Shown here: positions 1 through 5,001 of the stretch, piece by piece
How the letters are laid out: each line of letters starts with the position of its first letter
How positions within the stretch are numbered: the stretch's first letter is position 1
Made by a program: the position numbers and the translations under genes
The notes under the pieces: model-generated
The model's input: only the letters and a program-made list of their open reading frames with translations
Databases searched by the model: none
Told to the model about the DNA's origin: nothing
NCBI RefSeq assembly: GCF_901212655.1
Contig: NZ_CAAKON010000017.1
Span: 1-5,001 of the forward strand
Origin: Olsenella uli
GTDB lineage: Bacteria; Actinomycetota; Coriobacteriia; Coriobacteriales; Atopobiaceae
Direction of reading: 5' to 3'
DNA: 5,001 nt

Positions 1-276
1 AGAGGCGGCCGCGTCAGACGAGGCGGCGTCGCCGGCAGCCGTCTGAGAAACGGTTGCCGAAGCAACCTCCTGAGAGGTCGCAGTCCGAGCGCCATCCACG
101 TCAACGGCCTCAACGGCCTCAACGCGAACGGCACTGTCGGCACCTTCGTCAAGCGCCATCGCAGCCGTTGGAGCCGAGACAAACGCAAGGCCAAGCCCGG
201 CGGCAACTACCAAACCAGCGGCATAGCCAATCTTCTTGCCCCCTTGCGCGGCGGCATCCTCGTAAACCTTCTTCAT
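1..276 (-). CDS. Secreted protein, N-terminal part with signal peptide (runs off left edge)
   Basis: Partial gene: 92 codons from an ATG at 276-274 are open to the left edge of the window. The protein begins MKKVYEDAAAQGGKKIGYAA, followed by a hydrophobic Ala/Gly/Leu/Val core (about residues 17-36) and a good signal peptidase I site, A-M-A before LDEG (cleavage after about residue 41). The mature part seen (42-92) is low-complexity, rich in Ala, Val, Thr, Ser and acidic residues, as in the linkers that follow the signal peptide in exported wall-associated proteins of high-GC Gram-positives. No catalytic or binding domain lies within the window, so the function cannot be named. The start is supported by GGGAGG ending four bases upstream. 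The gene is transcribed divergently from the YfhO gene. It could be another wall enzyme with repeats like those of the transpeptidase on the right, but that is a guess. That this is a real exported protein is fairly sure; its identity is unknown. Confidence 0.82.
   Translation of the reverse strand, partial: MKKVYEDAAAQGGKKIGYAAGLVVAAGLGLAFVSAPTAAMALDEGADSAVRVEAVEAVDVDGARTATSQEVASATVSQTAAGDAASSDAAAS
101..124. repeat. Short tandem repeat, 9-nt unit, about 2.7 copies
   Basis: The unit TCAACGGCC occurs twice in full (101-109, 110-118) followed by TCAACG. On the minus strand it encodes E-A-V-E-A-V-D-V inside the linker of the secreted protein, so each copy adds three residues without a frameshift. 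A gain or loss of units would only change linker length. Confidence 0.6.
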
Positions 277-280
277 GCGT

Positions 281-286
281 CCTCCC
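281..286 (-). promoter_or_regulatory. Ribosome binding site of the left secreted-protein gene
   Basis: On the minus strand GGGAGG is followed by ACGC and then the ATG at 276. It is a strong Shine-Dalgarno match at slightly short spacing, and it supports this ATG as the start. Confidence 0.7.
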
Positions 287-324
287 ATATGCGGAAAGCT
301 CGCGGCCCAAACCTGCGGAGCCGT

Positions 325-351
325 GTTATAGACTGCGTTCAACCTTAACAA
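325..351 (-). promoter_or_regulatory. Candidate promoter for the left secreted-protein gene
   Basis: Read on the minus strand, TTGTTA (351-346) and TATAAC (330-325) resemble sigma-70-type -35 and -10 hexamers separated by 15 bases. The spacing is shorter than the usual 16-18, which lowers confidence. Transcription would start near 318, giving a leader of roughly 40 bases with the GGGAGG site near its 3' end. The placement fits the only gene downstream on this strand. No experimental support is available. Confidence 0.4.
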
Positions 352-513
352 GCGTGCGGCCCCTCACGTTGGCACCCCAAATCCTTCAGAGCAAAAGAAG
401 AAGAACGCCACATCTCCAAAGGACCGACGCCCTCGGTGTTCTGTAGCACGCGAATCACAGTCCTCGACATCACCACCACGTTTCGCAGCACGGCCTCGCG
501 TGACGGCTCAAGA

Positions 514-531
514 TATAGTCTGGGTGACCCA
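514..531 (+). promoter_or_regulatory. Possible -10 box with overlapping dyad upstream of the YfhO gene
   Basis: TATAGT at 514-519 is a good -10 hexamer, but no convincing -35 hexamer lies 16-18 bases upstream. Directly after it, TGGGT-G-ACCCA (521-531) is a perfect 5-bp-arm dyad covering the expected transcription start near 526, where an operator could sit. If used, this promoter would give a leader of about 30 bases before the ATG at 557 and would exclude the in-frame GTG at 500 as the start. Both elements are short and could be chance. Confidence 0.25.
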
Positions 532-544
532 ACAACCTCGAGTC

Positions 545-549
545 AGGAA
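545..549 (+). promoter_or_regulatory. Ribosome binding site that decides the YfhO start
   Basis: AGGAA ends seven bases before the ATG at 557. The alternative GTG at 500 in the same frame has no purine-rich site at a proper distance. This favours the shorter 829-residue protein, whose hydrophobic N-terminal helix begins within eight residues of the start. Confidence 0.65.
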
Positions 550-556
550 CTCTCAC

Positions 557-3046
557 ATGAATTGGTCCCTCTACAAGTACCTTGCACTCGTTGCGCTAGG
601 CGGCCTCGCCGTCCTTGCCTTCGTCTGGAGGCAGTATCCCAACCTCTCCAAGGCGTCCTCCAAACCAAAGGCACCCGAGCTTGTTTCCCTGCTCTTGATA
701 CTTGCTGTTGGTCTCGTGGCCATCTACTGGAACCAATACACGGAGACGGTCTCGTTCTCGTATCTCGACCTCGGATCTGACACGAGGGACCAGTACGTTC
801 CCTATTACCTCTACCTCATCGACCACATACGCACCGGCACCCTGTCTACCTGGGTCTTCGACTACGGCCTGGGAACGAGCATCCTCAACTGCCAGTCCTG
901 GACCTTCGATCCGTTCAACCTGGTGCTCGTTCCCCTTGCACTCGTATTGGGAACTGCTCACTTTAGCCTGGCGCTCGTGCTCACGCAGACGGTCAAGGTC
1001 CTTATTACCGCCTTCTGCTTTGACCGCCTGCTCTGCAGGTTCTGCTCCCTACCCATCTCGAGAATCCTTGGTACGACACTCTACGCCCTTGGCGGCTACT
1101 CCATCGTGTGGGGTCAGCACTATTGGCTTGGTTCCGTGCTGCCAATCGCCACGATTGCCGTTCTGGCCTTTGAGGCCCTGGCCGAGCGGCGAACGATTCC
1201 CAGGCAGCTTTCCGTTGTCCTCGTCACGTTCGCAAGCATGGCCTGGAGCGTCTACGTCGGCTTCATGCTCCTGCTGTTCATAGCCATCTATATGTTCTTG
1301 AGAATCCTCTCGCAGGACGAGCAGCCCACCGTCAAAGCAGTCGCTTCCAAGGTTGGGCGTCTGGCGGCACCGGTTGTTTGCGGCTGCCTGCTGTCATGCA
1401 TCACGGTTATCCCCTATGCGTACTTCCTCTTTGAGGAATCGAGCCGCATCTCCGCCGACAACTCCTCGGCACTGACCAGGGCTGGGGCCGCCTTGACCAC
1501 CTTCGTGCCCTGGCGGTGGATTCCCATCGCCCTGAGCCGGCTCCTGGGCACCGGGCTCATCGACACCGGCGTTGAGGTTGTTCCGAGCTCCCTCATCCCC
1601 GCAGCAGGCGGACTCGATCTTGGGGGCAGCTTTACCTACGAGTACCTCATGCTCGGCTTCTCCGTGCTTATCGTCATCCTTCTGTTCCAGTTCTATTCGT
1701 ATATCTTCTCTGAGGGGACCAGGCGCACCAAGCGCCTCGTTATCGCGGCCACGGTCCTCATCGTGCTCTACTGCACCAACCTGTTCCTGCCAACCCTGTT
1801 TAACGCCCTGGTCAACCTGCGTTACCGCAGTTCGTTCGCCGTCGCGATTCCCATCTGCATTGCGGCCCCCATTGGCTGGGAGAGGCGCGTGGCCACCGGC
1901 AAGCCGAGCAGGGCGGGACTTGTTGCCGGTTTTGTCGCCACCGGCGCCATTCTGCTGTGGTCCCTCAAGTCCACCCTCAACGGGCGCCTCGTGTGCGCCT
2001 TCTTCGTACTCGCCCTTTTGCTTTCGGGCGCCGCCTTCGCTCTGTTTCGGAAGGAGTCCTCGCGTCCCGCACTCGTCATGACGCTGCTCGCGCTCGCATT
2101 TGCCACTTCAGTGGCAGACGGCTTCTTCACGACGAACCTGCGCATCATCAACCCAATCGACACCTTCCCGCTCTCAGAGGCCACTCGATCGACGGCACTC
2201 GGCACGGCCTCTGATGACACGCTCAAGGCGGCTGAGTGGATCCGCTCCGCCGACCCAAGCGCCAGCAGGCTCGACAAGACCTATGGCGTGTGGACGCCCC
2301 ACTGCGACGGCCTTGTTGCTGATTATTCGAGCGTCAACTGCTATAACTCGACACTCGACAGCGACATCGAGGAGTTCTATGACAAGCTCTGGCCGGAGGT
2401 GCTTCCTGACGGACGGCATGACGTGCAGTGGCTCGACCTGAGCTACGCCGGCACCAGCCAGATGCTTAGCCTACTTGGCGTGCGGTACGTCCTTGCCATG
2501 GCCCCGGTTTCCGAGGACTTCTTGAACCTCGTTCGCACCGAAGGCAGCGTCCTCGTCTATGAGGTGACCCCCAAGCCCGCCATCCTTTCGCTTTACACGA
2601 GCTGCGTCTCTGAGACGGAGGCAGATGCCCTCCCCGACGCGACCGCGCGAAGGAGCGCGGCGACTTCTGCACTCATAGTTCCAGACGGTGAGGTGAAGAC
2701 GGGGGACTCCGGCGAAGGGGCTCCCTCCAACGCAGGCGCCCAAGACCTCACCATGGACGAATCCAAGGCCCAGCTCACCGGAACAGTGAGCTCCGATGCT
2801 GATGCCTACGCATGCCTTGCAATCCCCCACACCTCGGGTTGGTCAGTCACCATCGACGGACAGCCGGTAGAGACCTTCAGGGCAGACTACGGCTTCATTG
2901 GATTCAAGGTGCCCGCAGGGCAGCATGAGGTCGCCGCTACCTACGTACCGACGGGTTTCACGGTGGGAATAGCCTGCGCCATCGCGGGGGCTCTCGCGAC
3001 CATCGCAATGGTTGCAGTGTCGAGATTGATTCCCAACCGCGGCTAG
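557..3046 (+). CDS. YfhO-family polytopic membrane protein, probable GT-C-type glycosyltransferase
   Basis: An 829-residue integral membrane protein with about 13-15 predicted helices by eye: roughly 8-24, 42-58, 123-142, 167-186, 191-210, a long stretch 218-251 likely holding two, 270-292, 363-384, 393-415, 427-441, 453-470, 476-497, 504-521, and a final one at 802-822. The first outside loop carries LDLGSDTRDQYVPYY (about 70-84), matching the acidic D..QY.P signature of YfhO; Asp75 or Asp78 is the likely catalytic or metal-binding residue (inference). The C-terminal part has further family hallmarks: LLGVRYVLA (about 639-647), then GWSVTIDGQPV and VPAGQHEVAATYVPTG before the last helix. YfhO proteins in Firmicutes glycosylate lipoteichoic or wall teichoic acids outside the membrane, using undecaprenyl-phosphate sugars made by a CsbB-type partner; no partner gene is visible here and the polymer is unknown. 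The start is the ATG at 557 with AGGAA upstream; a GTG at 500 would add 19 polar residues. Transcribed alone, ending at the terminator 3166-3206. Family assignment is firm, substrate is not. Confidence 0.9.
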   Translation: MNWSLYKYLALVALGGLAVLAFVWRQYPNLSKASSKPKAPELVSLLLILAVGLVAIYWNQYTETVSFSYLDLGSDTRDQYVPYYLYLIDHIRTGTLSTWVFDYGLGTSILNCQSWTFDPFNLVLVPLALVLGTAHFSLALVLTQTVKVLITAFCFDRLLCRFCSLPISRILGTTLYALGGYSIVWGQHYWLGSVLPIATIAVLAFEALAERRTIPRQLSVVLVTFASMAWSVYVGFMLLLFIAIYMFLRILSQDEQPTVKAVASKVGRLAAPVVCGCLLSCITVIPYAYFLFEESSRISADNSSALTRAGAALTTFVPWRWIPIALSRLLGTGLIDTGVEVVPSSLIPAAGGLDLGGSFTYEYLMLGFSVLIVILLFQFYSYIFSEGTRRTKRLVIAATVLIVLYCTNLFLPTLFNALVNLRYRSSFAVAIPICIAAPIGWERRVATGKPSRAGLVAGFVATGAILLWSLKSTLNGRLVCAFFVLALLLSGAAFALFRKESSRPALVMTLLALAFATSVADGFFTTNLRIINPIDTFPLSEATRSTALGTASDDTLKAAEWIRSADPSASRLDKTYGVWTPHCDGLVADYSSVNCYNSTLDSDIEEFYDKLWPEVLPDGRHDVQWLDLSYAGTSQMLSLLGVRYVLAMAPVSEDFLNLVRTEGSVLVYEVTPKPAILSLYTSCVSETEADALPDATARRSAATSALIVPDGEVKTGDSGEGAPSNAGAQDLTMDESKAQLTGTVSSDADAYACLAIPHTSGWSVTIDGQPVETFRADYGFIGFKVPAGQHEVAATYVPTGFTVGIACAIAGALATIAMVAVSRLIPNRG

Positions 3047-3165
3047 ACAACGAAAAGGCATCCGAGGCTGTTGCCGAGTTCTCGCAATACCTCACGAACT
3101 ATAAGACGTACCGGACGCACGACGGATCTTAAGAGCTCTACCCACCCCAAGCACGTCACACACAG

Positions 3166-3206
3166 TCGCCCGAGGGCCAGCAATGGGCACTCGGGCGGCT
3201 TTTCTT
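3166..3206 (+). terminator. Intrinsic terminator of the YfhO gene
   Basis: CGCCCGAG (3167-3174) pairs with CTCGGGCG (3190-3197), an 8-bp GC-rich stem whose 15-base loop can pair further (GCC with GGC). TTTTCTT follows at 3200-3206. The minus strand has no T tract after the hairpin, so it acts only on plus-strand transcripts. It lies about 120 bases after the yfhO stop. Confidence 0.8.
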
Positions 3207-3254
3207 GACATCAGTCGCTTTGGGCATCCCACCGCTTCGCAAACAGTACGGCAT

Positions 3255-3282
3255 AAAAAAGGAGGGCGCCCAAGCGCCCTCC
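3255..3282 (-). terminator. Intrinsic terminator of the L,D-transpeptidase gene
   Basis: On the minus strand GGAGGGCGC (3282-3274) pairs with GCGCCCTCC (3269-3261), a perfect 9-bp stem around a 4-base loop, followed by six T residues (3260-3255). It begins about 30 bases after the stop codon at 3313. The plus strand shows no T run after the stem, so the signal is directional. Confidence 0.9.
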
Positions 3283-3312
3283 CCTCAGTAACCTTTGCGT
3301 ACCACCAGGAGC

Positions 3313-5001
3313 TTACGCGTAGGACCTCACGGCAGTGCCATCAGGGATGTTCTCGTAGAACCACTTGGCATTGTCGTAGGCAATGCGCACGCAGCCGTGA
3401 GAAACCGGACGGCCAAGCTGCTGGTCATCGGGGATCCCCGGAACCGTGGAGTGAATGCCGGCGTCCAGGAAGAAGTACGTGCAGTAGTAGACACCGCTCG
3501 TGTAGTACTCGCGCGAAGGACCGCCGCTGGACGTGTTGTCCCAGTCGTGGTGATCATTGGCGTTGATGTAGAACTTGCCCGTGGGCGTGTAACCGCCAAC
3601 GTTGGGGCTACCAACGCCACACGCCCAGTCGTAGATGGGCGTCCAAGCACCAGCGGAACCCTTGAAGACCAGGAGCCTGCAATTCGTGATGTCAACGGTG
3701 ACGTAGTAGCCAGACTTGCTGTAGTCGTTCTTGATGAGGTCCCAAGCCCTACGGCCGGCGGCACTCAGCCACGAGAAGGACTCGTCGAGCTTGCCGTCAT
3801 TGTCGGCCTCATAGAAGCCGCCATTGACGTTGACGGTCTCGTTGCGAGCGACATAGCCGGCATCGAGCTTGCCGTAGTACATGTCGCCGCCCGTGGTGAC
3901 GAGCTTGCCGTCCTTGACCCTAAAGAGGCCGGTCTTGGCATAGAGATAGCCATCAGAAGTGGCGACGAGGAAGTAGCGCTGAAGACCGCCACCGTCGTAC
4001 TTGCCGTTCACATACCAACCAGCAACCTCGCCGTCGCTACCAACGAGCCTACCATCGCTATCAGCAAGCACCACGCCGCCAGAGATGGCCTTCTTGCCGC
4101 GGACAACATAGCCCTCGCCGGTGATGCCATAGGCCTTCACGCCGTCACGGGTGAAGAATCCCGTCACGGCACCAAAATAGGAGCCGCTGTCATCCTTATA
4201 AGCGACCTCGATGTAGTACTTCTGGGTGTTCTTGTCGTACTTGGAGGTAGTCGTCCAGCCGGACTTGTCGGCAAGCTTGCCGTCGTTGTCGGCAAGCAGG
4301 ACATACTTGCCCCAGGCCGACTTGCCACGCATGACATAGCCGGCATTACCAACGCCAAAGATGGAGCCGTAACCGCTCACCTGGAAGAAACCGCTCTTGG
4401 CAGCGTGCGTCTTGGAGTCGATGTAGTAGCGCTGGAGTGCACCGCCAGTGAACTTGCCGGTAACGAGCCAACCAGACCCGTTGGAGTTCTCGCCCTCGGC
4501 AAGCCTGCCGTCGTTGTCGGCGAGGAAGACGCGGCCCTTGCCGTTGTCCCAGACAGTGCGGAGGATGGTGCCGTTATCCGTAGCCCACGCCCAGTAGCCA
4601 GCACCCTCGCTCTTCTCGACAAGCCTGTTCTTGGCCATAATGCTGTCTTTACCGAACCAATAGCGCTGAAGGCCCTGGCCAAACGCTGAGGTAACAACCC
4701 ACTTGGACTGGGCAAGCTTGCCGTCGTTGTCGGCAACCATCCAGCCGTAGTTGCCATTCCCGACGCCGCGCAGGACATAGCCCACACCGCCAAGGCCGTA
4801 ATAATGAGAATTGCCCACGCCGAACAGGCTCGTCCATGCCGCACCGTTCTGCACGTAATAGCGCTGAAGAGCGCCACCGGTATACGCACCGGTCACGACC
4901 CAGCCAGAGCCGGAAACCGTACGGCCATCATTGTCGGCAAGGTAAACGCGGCCCCTGCCGTTGTCGTGCGTGCCCCTCAGCACATAGCCCTTCGAGGTGG
5001 T
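3313..5001 (-). CDS. Secreted L,D-transpeptidase with wall-binding-like repeats (N-terminus off right edge)
   Basis: The C-terminal 562 residues of a larger protein; the frame is open to the right edge, so start and signal peptide are not seen (an internal GTG at 4983 is not the start). Residues below are counted from the edge. About 5-411 hold six repeats, each with an A-D-x-D-G-K/R core (22, 90, 161, 237, 313, 399) and aromatic elements like GWVVTG, LQRYYV and GYVLRG. Residues 431-562 are a YkuD-type L,D-transpeptidase domain: VDITNCRLLVF, YTPTGKFYI, then His517 and SHGCVR with nucleophile Cys537 (codon 3393-3391), 16 residues between His517 and the Ser, matching the family pattern. Such enzymes make 3-3 cross-links in peptidoglycan or attach proteins to it, outside the cell. 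The repeats resemble choline- or glucan-binding modules and probably bind a wall polymer (inference). All four cysteines (441, 461, 507, 537) lie in the catalytic domain. The gene is convergent with the YfhO gene and has its own terminator. Catalytic assignment is firm; cross-linking role and repeat ligand are open. Confidence 0.93.
   Translation of the reverse strand, partial: TTSKGYVLRGTHDNGRGRVYLADNDGRTVSGSGWVVTGAYTGGALQRYYVQNGAAWTSLFGVGNSHYYGLGGVGYVLRGVGNGNYGWMVADNDGKLAQSKWVVTSAFGQGLQRYWFGKDSIMAKNRLVEKSEGAGYWAWATDNGTILRTVWDNGKGRVFLADNDGRLAEGENSNGSGWLVTGKFTGGALQRYYIDSKTHAAKSGFFQVSGYGSIFGVGNAGYVMRGKSAWGKYVLLADNDGKLADKSGWTTTSKYDKNTQKYYIEVAYKDDSGSYFGAVTGFFTRDGVKAYGITGEGYVVRGKKAISGGVVLADSDGRLVGSDGEVAGWYVNGKYDGGGLQRYFLVATSDGYLYAKTGLFRVKDGKLVTTGGDMYYGKLDAGYVARNETVNVNGGFYEADNDGKLDESFSWLSAAGRRAWDLIKNDYSKSGYYVTVDITNCRLLVFKGSAGAWTPIYDWACGVGSPNVGGYTPTGKFYINANDHHDWDNTSSGGPSREYYTSGVYYCTYFFLDAGIHSTVPGIPDDQQLGRPVSHGCVRIAYDNAKWFYENIPDGTAVRSYA
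3769..5001 (-). repeat. Six-unit protein repeat array within the L,D-transpeptidase gene
   Basis: Approximate units, in coding order: 1, 4989-4786; 2, 4785-4570; 3, 4569-4345; 4, 4344-4117; 5, 4116-3862; 6, 3861-3769 (truncated where it meets the catalytic region). Most start with G-Y-V-x-R-G; unit 3 instead starts with T-V-W-D-N-G. Distances between the A-D-x-D-G cores are 68, 71, 76, 76 and 86 residues. Each full unit seems built from smaller aromatic-x-x-D-G-x-L-x-S-G-W/F pieces, as in choline-binding repeats. At DNA level a 26-base stretch is identical at 4270-4295 and 4711-4736, and 4499-4521 matches 23 bases of it with one mismatch, so recent duplication or recombination is likely. More units may lie beyond the window. 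Confidence 0.85.

Noticed and set aside
337..349. Imperfect palindrome GTTCAACCTTAAC in the spacer of the minus-strand promoter
   Set aside because: Arms differ by one base in length and are very short and AT-rich, so chance is likely.
423..437. Small hairpin ACCGA-CGCCC-TCGGT in the divergent intergenic region
   Set aside because: The five-base stem has no T tract on either strand and no position relative to a gene that would suggest attenuation or termination.
54..446. A 130-codon plus-strand frame at the left end
   Set aside because: Its Arg/Gln/Pro-rich product looks like an out-of-frame translation. It is antisense to the signal-peptide gene and covers the divergent promoter region.
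3205..3210. Consensus TTGACA hexamer between the two terminators
   Set aside because: No -10 hexamer lies 16-18 bases downstream and no plus-strand gene follows. The T residues belong to the terminator tract.
3295..4689. A 464-codon open frame on the plus strand, antisense to the transpeptidase
   Set aside because: It mirrors the repetitive, GC-biased codons of the real gene, has no recognisable domain, and runs through the minus-strand terminator region. The minus frame carries an intact SHGCVR active site.
3769..5001. CRISPR array suggested by regularly spaced identical DNA segments
   Set aside because: The repeats are in frame within a long coding region, spaced 200-260 bases, and diverge in ways that keep the protein motif.

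Overview
The window looks like chromosomal DNA from a high-GC Gram-positive bacterium. The repeat style of the secreted L,D-transpeptidase, the strong C/G preference at third codon positions and the YfhO-type envelope protein suggest a member of the Coriobacteriia (Olsenella/Atopobium/Collinsella-like). This placement is inferred from the look of the proteins, not from a marker gene. All three protein genes seen concern the cell envelope.

Layout. (1) Positions 1-276, minus strand: the first 92 codons of a secreted protein with a clear signal peptide, running off the left edge. (2) 277-556: divergent intergenic region holding a plausible minus-strand promoter, a weak plus-strand -10 box overlapped by a small dyad, and the ribosome binding site that sets the start of the next gene. 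(3) 557-3046, plus strand: an 829-residue polytopic YfhO-family membrane protein, probably a GT-C-type glycosyltransferase that modifies a wall or lipid-linked polymer. (4) 3047-3312: convergent intergenic region with two separate, oppositely directed intrinsic terminators and a short open frame of uncertain meaning just after the yfhO stop. (5) 3313-5001, minus strand: the C-terminal 562 residues of a secreted L,D-transpeptidase, running off the right edge. It consists of six aromatic/Gly-rich repeats followed by a YkuD catalytic domain with an intact SHGCVR active site.

How they fit together. The transpeptidase would cross-link peptidoglycan or anchor to it while its repeats bind a wall ligand. 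YfhO proteins decorate polymers such as teichoic acids, so the two could act on the same wall, but they are convergent and separately terminated, so co-regulation is not indicated. The left-hand secreted protein may be another wall-associated enzyme; its functional part is outside the window.

No wholly new system is evident. The most interesting item is the transpeptidase repeat array, whose first four units alternate in two subtypes (A-B-A-B), suggesting duplication of a two-unit block.
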